Notes: a model not told the origin generated them from the sequence alone. A DNA stretch of 64,000 nucleotides from Pseudomonas sp. BP8 (GCF_017875955.1 NZ_JAGINK010000001.1:4556501-4620500); one strand, 5' to 3'. Numbered from the stretch's first letter, positions 42,133 to 51,056 are shown. Program-made: numbers and translations.

Positions 42133-42845
42133 GACTCACCTCGTGGGCTATTGTTGTCAGCGCCTTGATAGTGGCGCGCGATATTGCGCTTGGATGCGCC
42201 GATGTGGCGGCGCATCAGGAGTTCGGCCAGTTCGCCATCGCGTTCGGCAATGGCATCGAGAATCCGATGGTGTTCGGCAAACGCCTGATGCGGACGGTTG
42301 GGGGTGGCGGAGAACTGGATGCGGTACATGCGTACTAGCTGGTACAGCTCGCCACAGAGCATCTGGACCAGGGTCTGGTTGCCGCTGCCCTGGATGATCC
42401 GGTAATGGAAGTCGAAGTCGCCTTCTTGCTGGTAGTAGCCGAGGCCGGCCTGAAACGCCGCGTCGCGCTCATGGGTGTCGAGCACCCGGCGCAGCTCGTC
42501 GATCTCGGCGACACTCATGCGCTCGGCAGCCAGTCGGCAGGCCATGCCTTCCAGAGATTCGCGGATCTCGTACAGCTCGATCAGCTCGGCCTGGCTGAGG
42601 GAAACCACCCGCGCGCCGACGTGCGGCACCCGTACCAACAGGCGCTGACCCTCGAGGCGATGAATCGCTTCGCGCAGCGGCCCGCGGCTGATGCCATAGG
42701 TCCGCGCCAGCTCGGGCTCGGAGATCTTGCTACCCGGCGCGATGTCACCTTTGACGATAGCCGCCTGGATGCGCCGGAAGACATTCTCGGAAAGCGTTTC
42801 CGATTCTTCCGAAACCACAGCGGGGGCCTGGGTTAGCTCAAGCAT
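42129..42845 (-). CDS. GntR-family (FCD) regulator of the methylcitrate operon
   Basis: A 238-residue FadR-subfamily regulator. An N-terminal winged helix (SENVFRRIQAAIVKGDIAPG, LARTYGISRGPLREAIHRLE) is followed by an FCD domain whose likely metal ligands sit in DFHYRII, EHHRILDAI and RRHIGASKRN. I start it at the ATG at 42845 because AAGG lies 10 bases upstream; an ATG at 42869 and the long frame to 43052 lack ribosome binding sites. It is cotranscribed with prpB. Two copies of TTGTCGACA lie at and upstream of its start, which suggests autoregulation by binding over its own ribosome binding site; methylcitrate is a plausible effector by analogy. Confidence 0.88.
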   Translation of the reverse strand: MLELTQAPAVVSEESETLSENVFRRIQAAIVKGDIAPGSKISEPELARTYGISRGPLREAIHRLEGQRLLVRVPHVGARVVSLSQAELIELYEIRESLEGMACRLAAERMSVAEIDELRRVLDTHERDAAFQAGLGYYQQEGDFDFHYRIIQGSGNQTLVQMLCGELYQLVRMYRIQFSATPNRPHQAFAEHHRILDAIAERDGELAELLMRRHIGASKRNIARHYQGADNNSPRGES

Positions 42846-42846
42846 A

Positions 42847-42856
42847 TTGTCGACAC
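42847..42856. promoter_or_regulatory. Candidate GntR operator overlapping the regulator start
   Basis: ATTGTCGACA-type half-perfect palindrome (TTGTCGACA at 42847-42855) lies between the AAGG ribosome binding site and the ATG of the gntR gene. It repeats the core of the palindrome at 42919-42930. Confidence 0.5.
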
Positions 42857-42918
42857 CTTGCGTTTCCATAGTGGCAAAACTAGCTAAACGAAGGCTTTGA
42901 GTCAAAGACAAAATCAAC

Positions 42919-42930
42919 ATTGTCGACAAT
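42919..42930. promoter_or_regulatory. Candidate GntR operator (12-bp perfect palindrome)
   Basis: ATTGTCGACAAT, exactly self-complementary, lies 74-85 bp upstream of the gntR start; the following TGTC makes a second overlapping ACAATTGT palindrome. FCD-type GntR proteins often bind short GT-N-AC palindromes of this form, so this is the likely prp operator, by inference. Confidence 0.6.
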
Positions 42931-43130
42931 TGTCTAATAACGAACTTACCGGGCGCGCTTGATGTCAGAGTGCGACGCGCTGGCGTCAACACATCGGCGT
43001 GATAGAATGCCGCGCTTCCCGAGGGAGCATGAACAGTGAGTCTGTCAGCCACTCAATGTGTCGACAGATTAACGAGGATGCTTGGCCAGTCGCCTTGCCC
43101 TGAACCCAGCACAGCACCGCGCCAGGATTT

Positions 43131-43667
43131 ATGAGACTCACACCCGTTTTATTGTTGCTCTGCCTTGCCCTGCTGCCGGCCCTTGGCCAGGCGGCCGAGA
43201 AGTCCGTGTACGGCCTGAACGAATACGCCCGCCTCAACGATCTCGACCTGGAGGTCGCGGCCAAGCTCGATACCGGCGCCAAGACCGCCTCGCTGAGTGC
43301 CCGCGACATCAAGCGCTTCAAGCGCAATGGCGAAAGCTGGGTACGTTTCTACCTGGCCATCGATGCCGCGCATTCGCACCCGATCGAACGGCCGCTGGCC
43401 CGGGTCAGCAAGATCAAGCGCCGTGCCGGCGACTATGACGCTGAAGCAGGCAAGGCCTATACCGCACGGCCGGTTATCGAACTGAACATTTGCATGGGCC
43501 GGGCCCTGCGCACCATCGAAGTCAACCTCACCGACCGCAGCGCGTTCCAGTTCCCGCTGCTGATCGGCTCCGAGGCCTTGAAAGACTTCGACGCGCTGGT
43601 CGATCCAAGCCTCAAATACGCGGCCGGCAAACCTGCCTGTGCCACCGACGCTCCTAAAGCAGAGTAA
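43131..43667 (+). CDS. Retropepsin-like aspartic protease (ATP-dependent zinc protease family, RimB-like)
   Basis: A 178-residue secreted protein: signal peptide PVLLLLCLALLPALGQAA, then a PF05618-type domain with the aspartic-protease-like motif KLDTGAKTASLSA near residue 46 and a second half ending FQFPLLIGSEAL. The family was named zinc protease but has a retropepsin fold. AGGA lies 6 bases before the ATG. It starts a three-gene unit, 5 bp ahead of the membrane transglutaminase homologue, with a RimK-like ligase third. A role in trimming or adding amino acids on a peptide or cell-surface target has been predicted for such trios from gene neighbourhoods; it is not shown here. Confidence 0.88.
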   Translation: MRLTPVLLLLCLALLPALGQAAEKSVYGLNEYARLNDLDLEVAAKLDTGAKTASLSARDIKRFKRNGESWVRFYLAIDAAHSHPIERPLARVSKIKRRAGDYDAEAGKAYTARPVIELNICMGRALRTIEVNLTDRSAFQFPLLIGSEALKDFDALVDPSLKYAAGKPACATDAPKAE

Positions 43668-43672
43668 CCCCG

Positions 43673-45208
43673 ATGCGCTCTCTTACCCTTCACCTCAAAG
43701 TCCTCATCACCGTCCTGGTGTTGCTGGGCGTGGCGGTCACGGCCTATCAGATCTTCTTCCTCGGCATCCCGGTCACCGAAGACGAAACCGACGACCTGTG
43801 GAACATCGACGCCAAGGTCGAGTTCGTCGCCAGTGCCAAGGACCCGGTCAAGGTGCAGATGTTCGTGCCGCCGCTGAGCCGTGACTATGTCAGCCTGAAC
43901 GAGAGCTTCATCTCCAACAACTATGGGGTGAGCGTCAACCGCACCGACGGCAACCGCAAGGTGACCTGGTCGGCGCGCCGCGCCAGCGGTAACCAGACGC
44001 TCTACTACCGCCTGGTGCTGACCAAGCGCTACAGCAATGAAAAAACCACCGTCAAAGGCCCGACCTTCCGCGACAGCCTGGCGGTCGAAGGCCCCGAGAA
44101 GATTGCCGCCGAAGCCCTGATGGCGCCGATCCGCCAGCACTCGGCAGACGTCGAGACCTTTGTCGGCGAGACCATCAAGCGGGTCAACAACCTCAACGAC
44201 GACAACGTCAAGCTGCTGCTGGCCGGCGATACCTCGGCCCTGAACAAAGCCAAGGTCATTGACCTGCTGCTGTCCATCGCCCACGTGCCGATGGAAAAAG
44301 TGCACACCATTCGCCTGGTTGCCGACACCCCGCAGTCCCCAGAGCTGTGGCTGCGCAGCTTCAACGGCAACGACTGGCTGTACTTCAACCCGGACACCGG
44401 CGAGCAGGGCCTGCCCAGCGACCGCCTGCTGTGGTGGACCGGTGATGACAACCTGATCACCGTCGATGGCGGCAAGAAAGCCAACGTCACCTTCAGCATG
44501 AACAACAGCGAGATGAACGCCATCCGCCTGGCCAAGCTGACCGACGAGAATACCGACGCCGACTTCCTCGAATACTCCCTGTACGGCCTGCCGCTGCAGA
44601 CCCAGCAGACCTTCATGATCATGGTGATGATCCCGATCGGCGTGCTGGTGATTCTGGTCCTGCGCAACCTGATCGGCATTCAGACCCTGGGTACCTTCAC
44701 GCCGGTGCTGATCGCCCTCGCCTTCCGCGAGACGCAACTGGGCTTTGGCATCATTCTGTTTACCGTGATCACGGCGCTGGGGCTGTCACTGCGCTCCTAC
44801 CTCGAACACCTGAAGTTGCAGATGCTGCCGCGCCTGTCGGTGGTGCTGACCTTCGTCGTGGTGCTGATCGCCGCGATCAGCCTGTTCAGCCACAAGCTTG
44901 GCCTTGAGCGCGGGCTGTCGGTGGCGCTGTTCCCGATGGTGATCCTGACCATGACCATCGAACGCCTGTCGATCACCTGGGAAGAACGTGGCGGTGGCCA
45001 TGCCATGAAAGTCGCCATCGGCACCCTGTTCGCCGCCTCCCTGGCGCACTTGCTGATGATGGTGCCGGAGCTGGTCTACTTCGTCTTTACCTTCCCGGCG
45101 GTACTGCTGGTGCTGGTGGGCTTCATGCTGGCGATGGGTCGCTACCGCGGCTACCGCCTGACCGAGCTCGTGCGCTTCAAGGCATTCCTGAAGAAGGCTG
45201 ACGCCTGA
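43673..45208 (+). CDS. Inactive transglutaminase fused to a multi-helix membrane domain (UUP1 family)
   Basis: A 511-residue protein. Helix 1 is at about 10-30 (VLITVLVLLGVAVTAYQIFF); a periplasmic domain of about 270 residues resembles transglutaminases but without the Cys-His-Asp triad in place (the VPMEKVHTIRLVAD region where Cys would be expected has none). The C terminus has about six or seven helices from residue 320 (FMIMVMIPIGVLVILVLRNL, FGIILFTVITALGLSL, LSVVLTFVVVLIAAISLF, and others). The stop overlaps the ATG of the ATP-grasp gene by one base (TGATG). The family is always found with the neighbours seen here. Confidence 0.88.
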   Translation: MRSLTLHLKVLITVLVLLGVAVTAYQIFFLGIPVTEDETDDLWNIDAKVEFVASAKDPVKVQMFVPPLSRDYVSLNESFISNNYGVSVNRTDGNRKVTWSARRASGNQTLYYRLVLTKRYSNEKTTVKGPTFRDSLAVEGPEKIAAEALMAPIRQHSADVETFVGETIKRVNNLNDDNVKLLLAGDTSALNKAKVIDLLLSIAHVPMEKVHTIRLVADTPQSPELWLRSFNGNDWLYFNPDTGEQGLPSDRLLWWTGDDNLITVDGGKKANVTFSMNNSEMNAIRLAKLTDENTDADFLEYSLYGLPLQTQQTFMIMVMIPIGVLVILVLRNLIGIQTLGTFTPVLIALAFRETQLGFGIILFTVITALGLSLRSYLEHLKLQMLPRLSVVLTFVVVLIAAISLFSHKLGLERGLSVALFPMVILTMTIERLSITWEERGGGHAMKVAIGTLFAASLAHLLMMVPELVYFVFTFPAVLLVLVGFMLAMGRYRGYRLTELVRFKAFLKKADA

Positions 45209-46188
45209 TGTTTGGCCTGATCAAGACGTGGAAAGCCCTGGAGGCCCGGGGCATCATGGGTATCAACCGGCGCAATGCGGACTACGTCCTCAAGTACAAC
45301 AAGCGCAACCTGTACCCGATCGTCGACGACAAGATCATCACCAAGGAGCGCGCGATCGAAGCCGGCATTCATGTGCCGGAAATGTACGGGGTGATCGAGA
45401 CCGAGAAGCAGATCGACAAGCTTCACGAGATCATTGGCGGGCGCAGCGATTTCGTCATCAAGCCGGCGCAGGGCGCTGGCGGTGACGGCATCCTGGTGAT
45501 CGCCGACCGCTTCGAAGACCGCTATCGCACCGTCTCGGGCAAGATCATCAGCCATGAAGAGATCGAGCACCAGGTGTCGAGCATCCTCACCGGCCTGTAC
45601 TCGCTGGGTGGCCACCGTGACCGCGCGCTGATCGAGTACCGGGTGACCCCGGACCAAATCTTCAAGAGCATCAGCTACGAAGGCGTGCCCGACATCCGCA
45701 TCATCGTCCTGATGGGCTACCCGGTGATGGCCATGCTGCGCCTGCCGACCCGCCAGTCGGGCGGCAAGGCCAACCTGCACCAGGGCGCCATCGGCGTCGG
45801 TGTCGATCTGGCGACCGGCGTTACCTTGCGCGGGACCTGGCTGAACAACATCATCAGCAAGCACCCGGACACCACCAACTCGGTCGACGGCGTGCAACTG
45901 CCCAACTGGGACGGTTTCATGAAGCTGGCCGCTGGCTGTTATGAGTTGTGTGGGCTGGGCTACATCGGTGTGGACATGGTCCTCGACCAGGAGAAGGGGC
46001 CGCTGATCCTCGAGCTCAATGCGCGCCCGGGGCTGAACATCCAGATCGCCAACGACTGCGGCCTGACCCAGCGTACCCATGCCATCGAGGCGCATCTGGA
46101 GGCTTTGGCCAAGGATGGACTGACCGAGGACGCCGAGCAGCGTGTGCGGGTTTCTCAAGGTTTGTTCGGGCACGTGCATCCGCGGTGA
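45208..46188 (+). CDS. RimK-like ATP-grasp alpha-L-glutamate ligase homologue
   Basis: A 326-residue ATP-grasp enzyme. Features are MGINRRNADYVLKYNKRNL at the N terminus, the phosphate-binding loop FVIKPAQGAGGDGILV, the magnesium-binding region YIGVDMVLDQEKGPLILELN and ARPGLNIQIAND. It would join an amino acid, perhaps glutamate, to an acceptor by a carboxyl-phosphate. Last gene of the trio, tightly coupled to the membrane protein. The acceptor is unknown. 124 bp separate it from pabB. Confidence 0.88.
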   Translation: MFGLIKTWKALEARGIMGINRRNADYVLKYNKRNLYPIVDDKIITKERAIEAGIHVPEMYGVIETEKQIDKLHEIIGGRSDFVIKPAQGAGGDGILVIADRFEDRYRTVSGKIISHEEIEHQVSSILTGLYSLGGHRDRALIEYRVTPDQIFKSISYEGVPDIRIIVLMGYPVMAMLRLPTRQSGGKANLHQGAIGVGVDLATGVTLRGTWLNNIISKHPDTTNSVDGVQLPNWDGFMKLAAGCYELCGLGYIGVDMVLDQEKGPLILELNARPGLNIQIANDCGLTQRTHAIEAHLEALAKDGLTEDAEQRVRVSQGLFGHVHPR

Positions 46189-46312
46189 GTTCCTGGGGCT
46201 GCTCTGCAGCCCCAACACGGCAAACAGACCTTTCAATGTCGCACCCAGTGCTAGGCCCTTTTCCCACAGCCCATTACAATCCCCTCCTCGCTTTTCATCG
46301 CCATCCACTCGC

Positions 46313-47656
46313 ATGCCGACCTGTACGCTCCACCCTCTGCCCTACCAAGCCGACCCCGCAGCCTACTTCGCCCGCGTGCGCTCGGCGCCGGGGGCGGTCC
46401 TGCTCGACAGTGCCCGCCCCGGCGCCGAGCGCGGCCGCTTCGACCTGCTCAGCGCCTGGCCGCTCGAGCACCTGCAAGCCGCGCCTGACGAAGACGGCCG
46501 CCACTATCTGCAACGCCTGCGCAGCGCCCTGGCCCAACTCGGCCGCGCCGAACTCCCCGCTGGCCTCGAGCTACCGTTCGCCGGCGGCCTGATCGGCTAC
46601 CTCAGCTACGACTTTGGCCGGCGTCTGGAGCAACTGCCCAGCCTCGCCCAGGACGACCTCGGCCTGGCCGACGCCCAGCTCGGCGTGTATGCCTGGGCGA
46701 TGGTCAGCGACCATCAGTTGCGCACCAGCCAACTGGTGTTCCACCCAAGCTTGGCGGCCAGCGAACAGCAGCGCCTACGCAGCCTGTTCGAAGCGCCGAC
46801 GGCCGATGACAGCGGTGATTTCCACCTGCTCGCGCCGATGCACGGCGACCTCAGCCCCACCCAGTACCGCAGCGCATTCGACCAGGTGCAGCAGTACATC
46901 CAGGCCGGCGACTGCTACCAGATCAACCTCACGCAGCGCTTTCGTGCGCCCTGCCAGGGTGATCCATGGCGCGCCTACCAAGCCCTGCGCAAGGCCTGCC
47001 CGACGCCGTTTTCCGGCTACCAGCAACTGGCCGATGGCAGTGCGCTGCTGAGCTTTTCGCCCGAGCGCTTCATCCGCGTCAGCCAGGGCCAGGTGGAAAC
47101 CCGGCCGATCAAGGGCACCCGCCCACGCTCCAGCGACCCCGAGCAGGACGCCCGCAACGCTGCCGAGCTGCGCGCCAGCGCCAAGGACCGCTCGGAAAAC
47201 CTGATGATCGTCGACCTCCTGCGCAACGACCTGGGCCGCACCTGCGAGATCGGTTCGGTAAAAGTCCCGGAGCTGTTCAGCCTGGAGAGCTACCCCAACG
47301 TGCATCACCTGGTCAGCAGCGTCACCGGCCGTCTGGCGGCCGACAAGGACGCCCTCGACCTGATCGGTGACAGCTTCCCCGGCGGCTCGATCACTGGGGC
47401 GCCGAAGATCCGCGCCATGCAGATCATCGACGAACTGGAGCCGACGCGCCGGACGCTGTACTGCGGCTCGCTGCTGTACATCGATGTACGCGGCGAGATG
47501 GACAGCTCGATCGCCATCCGTAGCTTGCTGATCAAGGACGGCCAAGCCAGCTGCTGGGGCGGCGGTGCGGTAGTGGCGGACTCGAACTGGGAGGCGGAAT
47601 ATGAAGAATCGATAGCCAAGGTGCGAGTACTGATGGAAACGCTGCAGGGGCTCTGA
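46313..47656 (+). CDS. pabB: Aminodeoxychorismate synthase component I PabB
   Basis: A 447-residue chorismate-utilising enzyme that makes 4-amino-4-deoxychorismate for folate. I start at the ATG at 46313 (MPTCTLHPLPYQADP); the open frame extends back into the ligase gene. Typical motifs are IQAGDCYQINLTQRF, ETRPIKGTRPR with the PabB lysine, ENLMIVDLLRNDLGR, and FPGGSITGAPKIRAM. The IKGT motif identifies PabB over TrpE. Confidence 0.94.
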   Translation: MPTCTLHPLPYQADPAAYFARVRSAPGAVLLDSARPGAERGRFDLLSAWPLEHLQAAPDEDGRHYLQRLRSALAQLGRAELPAGLELPFAGGLIGYLSYDFGRRLEQLPSLAQDDLGLADAQLGVYAWAMVSDHQLRTSQLVFHPSLAASEQQRLRSLFEAPTADDSGDFHLLAPMHGDLSPTQYRSAFDQVQQYIQAGDCYQINLTQRFRAPCQGDPWRAYQALRKACPTPFSGYQQLADGSALLSFSPERFIRVSQGQVETRPIKGTRPRSSDPEQDARNAAELRASAKDRSENLMIVDLLRNDLGRTCEIGSVKVPELFSLESYPNVHHLVSSVTGRLAADKDALDLIGDSFPGGSITGAPKIRAMQIIDELEPTRRTLYCGSLLYIDVRGEMDSSIAIRSLLIKDGQASCWGGGAVVADSNWEAEYEESIAKVRVLMETLQGL

Positions 47657-47755
47657 TCCGCGCCAGCCATTTCGCAGAGCGTCTATCCCGCCATTATTTG
47701 TTACCATTTGCCCATTACGAGCGCACAGCGCCATACACACGATGGAAACCGCCTG

Positions 47756-48490
47756 ATGAGCCAAGCCTTCGACGTCGCCGCCCTGGCCGCGACTTATGCC
47801 AACAAGTCCCCACAGGACATTCTCAAACTCGCCTTCGAACACTTCGGCGACGACCTGTGGATCTCCTTCAGCGGCGCCGAAGATGTGGTGCTGGTGGACA
47901 TGGCCTGGAAACTCAACAAGCAGGTCAAGGTATTCAGCCTCGACACCGGCCGCCTGCACCCGGAGACCTACCGCTTCATCGACCAGGTTCGCGAGCAGTA
48001 CAAGCTGCCAATCGAGATCCTCAGCCCGGATCGCACCAAGCTCGATCCGTTCGTCCAGGAAAAGGGCCTGTTCAGTTTCTACAAAGATGGCCACGGCGAG
48101 TGCTGCGGCATCCGCAAAATCGAGCCACTGCGGCGCAAACTGTCCAGCGTCAGCGCCTGGGCCACCGGCCAGCGCCGCGACCAGAGCCCTGGCACACGCA
48201 GCCAGGTAGCAGCACTTGAACTCGACACGGCGTTCTCTACCCCTGAGCACCCGTTGTACAAGTTCAACCCGCTGGCGCAGATGTCCAGCGCAGAAGTCTG
48301 GGGCTACATCCGCATGCTCGAACTGCCTTACAACAGCCTGCACGAGCGTGGCTTCATCAGCATTGGCTGCGAGCCTTGCACCCGGCCGGTGCTGCCCAAC
48401 CAGCACGAGCGCGAAGGGCGCTGGTGGTGGGAGGAATCGACGCAGAAGGAATGTGGCTTACATGCCGGCAACCTGATCTCCAAGGCCTGA
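47756..48490 (+). CDS. cysH: Adenylyl-sulfate reductase (assimilatory, 4Fe-4S type)
   Basis: A 244-residue enzyme reducing APS (or PAPS) to sulfite in cysteine synthesis. The four cluster cysteines are present (Cys116-Cys117 in GECCGIRK, Cys205 and Cys208 in IGCEPCTRP), which marks APS reductase, and the catalytic Cys233 is in KECGLH. The start is the ATG at 47756; GGAAA lies upstream. It ends at a clear terminator. Probably under CysB control, whose gene lies at 51949-52923. Confidence 0.95.
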   Translation: MSQAFDVAALAATYANKSPQDILKLAFEHFGDDLWISFSGAEDVVLVDMAWKLNKQVKVFSLDTGRLHPETYRFIDQVREQYKLPIEILSPDRTKLDPFVQEKGLFSFYKDGHGECCGIRKIEPLRRKLSSVSAWATGQRRDQSPGTRSQVAALELDTAFSTPEHPLYKFNPLAQMSSAEVWGYIRMLELPYNSLHERGFISIGCEPCTRPVLPNQHEREGRWWWEESTQKECGLHAGNLISKA

Positions 48491-48503
48491 TTCGCAGGCG
48501 TGC

Positions 48504-48530
48504 AAAACCGGCCCAACGGCCGGTTTTTTT
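48504..48530 (+). terminator. Rho-independent terminator after cysH
   Basis: Stem ACCGGCC and GGCCGGT around CAAC, followed by seven T. Confidence 0.9.
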
Positions 48531-48564
48531 ATGCGCGAGCAGAAAGGCCTTGCCTGAGCGCCTA

Positions 48565-48587
48565 AGTGTATCGCTACACTAATACAC
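48565..48587. promoter_or_regulatory. Candidate operator and promoter at the gntR start
   Basis: AGTGTA and TACACT (48565-48570 and 48575-48580) form a perfect inverted repeat, followed by AATACAC up to the ATG at 48588. No ribosome binding site is seen. TACACT is also a fair -10 box with TTGCCT at 48550 as a weak -35 (19-bp spacer), which would start the message at or next to the ATG. YtrA-type GntR regulators often bind such repeats over their own promoter. Confidence 0.5.
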
Positions 48588-48998
48588 ATGGATGCCCTTA
48601 CCTTACATATCGAGCCCGCCTCGCCTGAGCCCATCTATCGCCAGATCGTCGGCCAGCTGACCCGCCTGATCAGTGCCGGACAGTGCCCGCCCGGCACCCT
48701 GTTGCCCTCGGTGCGCGAGGTTGCCGCAGCGCACACCATCAACCCGATGACCGTTTCCAAAGCCTACGCCCTGCTCGAAGCCCAGGGCCTGCTAGAACGC
48801 CTGCGCGGCAAAGGCATGCAGGTCGCGGCTGGCAAGCCGGGCGCGAGCACGCTGCAGACACGCCTCGACAGCCTCGCCCCGGCATTGCGCGACCTCGCTC
48901 GCCAAGCCCGCGAACTGGATATCGAACTTGCTCAACTGGTCGACGCCCTGGCGCCATTGATGACCGACTCCACCCCCTCGAAGGATCGAAATGATTGA
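48588..48998 (+). CDS. YtrA-subfamily GntR regulator
   Basis: A 136-residue GntR regulator with only the winged helix (IEPASPEPIYRQIVGQLTRL, VREVAAAHTINPMTVSKAYA, LEAQGLLERLRGKGMQV) and a short helical tail, as in the YtrA group that controls adjacent ABC transporters. No ribosome binding site is seen before the ATG, so translation may be leaderless. It overlaps the ATPase gene by 8 bp. Confidence 0.9.
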   Translation: MDALTLHIEPASPEPIYRQIVGQLTRLISAGQCPPGTLLPSVREVAAAHTINPMTVSKAYALLEAQGLLERLRGKGMQVAAGKPGASTLQTRLDSLAPALRDLARQARELDIELAQLVDALAPLMTDSTPSKDRND

Positions 48999-49851
48999 CA
49001 CCCCTGCCCCGCTCGAAGCCTGCGGGCTGACCCGCCAGTTCAAGGCCTACAAAGCGCTCGACGAGGTCTCGCTGCGCGTCGAGGCCGGCACCGTGCTCGG
49101 CCTGCTCGGCCGCAATGGCGCCGGCAAAAGCACCTTGATCGAATGCCTGCTGGGGCTGCAGCGGCCTGATGCCGGCCAGGCGCGGATTTTCGCCAAGCCG
49201 GCTACCGGTCTGGATGATGCGGACAAGATGCAGCTGGCCTACGTTCCGCAACGCCTGGACACCCTCGAGTGGCTCAAGATCGGGCCCTGGCTAGAGCTGT
49301 TCGCCAGGCTGTATCCGACCTGGGATGCGCACCTGGTCGAACGCTTGCTGGTACGCTGGGCGTTGGACCGCAAGCAAACGATCAATCGACTTTCGCCCGG
49401 GCAGCGCCAGCAATTGGCCATTATCCGCGCGCTGGCATCGCGCCCACGCTTGCTGGTACTCGACGAGCCCGCCGCCGCCCTGGACCCTACCGCGCGCCGT
49501 GAACTGCTGCAGGAGATCGTCGAGTTGTCTGGCGAGCACGGCGGCACTGTGGTGTTTTCGACACACATCCTCTCCGACCTGGAGCGGGTGGCCTCCCACG
49601 TGGCATTGCTGCACGGTGGTCGTCTGCGCCTGCAAGGCGAACTGGACAGCCTGAAAGAGAACCTGCGCCGCCTGCACTGGCCCGCGGCGCAGCCACTGCC
49701 CGCCGAACCTTTGCCGGGAGAGAAAGCACGGCGCCTGCTGAGTAGCGGAGGATGGACCCTGGTGATCGACCCGGCCCAATGCCCCCTGCCCTTACCGTCG
49801 ACGCCCCAGCCGCTGTCGCTGGAAGATCTGTTTGTGGAGCTCACGGCATGA
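48991..49851 (+). CDS. ABC transporter ATP-binding protein
   Basis: A 286-residue ATPase. Walker A is GLLGRNGAGKST, the signature is RLSPGQRQQLAI (an unusual LSPGQ in place of LSGGQ) and Walker B is LLVLDEPAAALDP, with the switch histidine in VFSTHIL. The YtrB/CcmA-like group exports drugs or antimicrobial peptides. GAAGGATCG precedes the ATG. Its stop overlaps the permease ATG (ATGA). Confidence 0.92.
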   Translation: MIDTPAPLEACGLTRQFKAYKALDEVSLRVEAGTVLGLLGRNGAGKSTLIECLLGLQRPDAGQARIFAKPATGLDDADKMQLAYVPQRLDTLEWLKIGPWLELFARLYPTWDAHLVERLLVRWALDRKQTINRLSPGQRQQLAIIRALASRPRLLVLDEPAAALDPTARRELLQEIVELSGEHGGTVVFSTHILSDLERVASHVALLHGGRLRLQGELDSLKENLRRLHWPAAQPLPAEPLPGEKARRLLSSGGWTLVIDPAQCPLPLPSTPQPLSLEDLFVELTA

Positions 49852-51056
49852 ACGGTATAGCCCTGAGCCCACTGCTGCTGTCGCCCTGGCTGTTCGGCCT
49901 GGGGGTTTTGGTGCAGGCCGCGACGCTGTACGCCGCCAGCTTGTTCAGCAACCTCGGGCCGCTGCGCGAGGGCTCACTGGCCTGGCCGGTGGCCTGGAGC
50001 ATGGCGGCGCTGCTGTGGTGGTTGATGCACGCGCCGCGGCTGTGCGCTACCGCCGACAGGCTGATTCGCCTGCGGGCACCCGGCGTCGTTCGAACCTTGG
50101 CGCCGGCTCTGCTGCTGCACCTTGGGCTGAGCATGGTATTGCCGTGGATCTGCCTGCTGGTCTGGCCACCCGAAAGCGATCCGCTGCAACTGGTGGCTGC
50201 GCTCTGGCTCGGGGCGGCGACTGGCGCATTGATGATGAGCATGCCGATCGTGCTGGGCTTTGTACCAGCGATGCTGATGGGCTACGGCTGGCCGATCGTC
50301 GCCGACCCACTGGCCAGCGCTGCGCTCGGTACACTGGTATGGCTGATGACGGCGTGGCTGTGGTTCGCTCATGCCAGGCGCCCGCGCAACACAACCTGGA
50401 TGCCGGCAGGCGCGACCTTTCAGCGAACGGAATCAACCGTCTGGCGGCAAGCCGATCACGCTGGGCAGCAGCCAGCCGAAGCGTGTCGTGATCAGCGACG
50501 GCTCGACAATATGGCGGCCGTACTGGGACGTAGTTGCCAGACCCTACGGCAGATCTACGGTTGGCGCGGCTGGGCGCTGTTCCACCTGTGGGTGCTGGCT
50601 ACCTGCGCATGTGTCCTGTGGCTCGGGCCTACTTACGACGATGGTTTTCTATTCGCCAGCCAGGTGTTCTGCATGGTCTTCGTCGTGTTACAGCCCTCCA
50701 GGGCCTTGGCTCAGCTACATGCCCAGCGTCGTGCGGCCTGGGCCGACCTGTACGTGCTGCCGGGGCTTCCTGCTGCAGGGCAACTGCAGGCGGCGATCAT
50801 GCGCCAAGTACGGCGGAGCATGGCTGAACGCGGATTGGCCATGGCCGCACTGGCGCTGTGCATGGGGGCTGACAGGGTGGCGCAGGATTTTCGCTGGGTA
50901 GTGTTCGTGGTCGGCTTCAGCCTGCTGGTGTGGTGCTGTGGGCTGCTCATGGCAAGGCTGGCTTGGCGTGGTCGACTTGGCGGTGTCGCTATGTACGTGA
51001 TTAACGCAATGCTGATGCTGGCCGGGATTATCACCTGCGTATTGTTGATGGGCTGA
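49848..51056 (+). CDS. ABC transporter permease (hydrophobic, ABC-2 like)
   Basis: A protein of about 402 residues with perhaps ten hydrophobic helices, for example SPWLFGLGVLVQAATLYAAS, LLLHLGLSMVLPWICLLVW and MYVINAMLMLAGIITCVLLM at the C terminus. I start it at the ATG at 49848 that overlaps the ATPase stop; the longer frame from 49752 is inside the ATPase gene. A central polar stretch of about 85 residues (about 175-260) splits the helices. It shows weak family resemblance and is assigned mainly from topology and gene order. Substrate unknown. Confidence 0.8.
   Translation: MNGIALSPLLLSPWLFGLGVLVQAATLYAASLFSNLGPLREGSLAWPVAWSMAALLWWLMHAPRLCATADRLIRLRAPGVVRTLAPALLLHLGLSMVLPWICLLVWPPESDPLQLVAALWLGAATGALMMSMPIVLGFVPAMLMGYGWPIVADPLASAALGTLVWLMTAWLWFAHARRPRNTTWMPAGATFQRTESTVWRQADHAGQQPAEACRDQRRLDNMAAVLGRSCQTLRQIYGWRGWALFHLWVLATCACVLWLGPTYDDGFLFASQVFCMVFVVLQPSRALAQLHAQRRAAWADLYVLPGLPAAGQLQAAIMRQVRRSMAERGLAMAALALCMGADRVAQDFRWVVFVVGFSLLVWCCGLLMARLAWRGRLGGVAMYVINAMLMLAGIITCVLLMG

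Noticed and set aside
46775..48406. 543-codon minus-strand frame over pabB and cysH
   Set aside because: It is antisense to two intact enzyme genes with conserved motifs.
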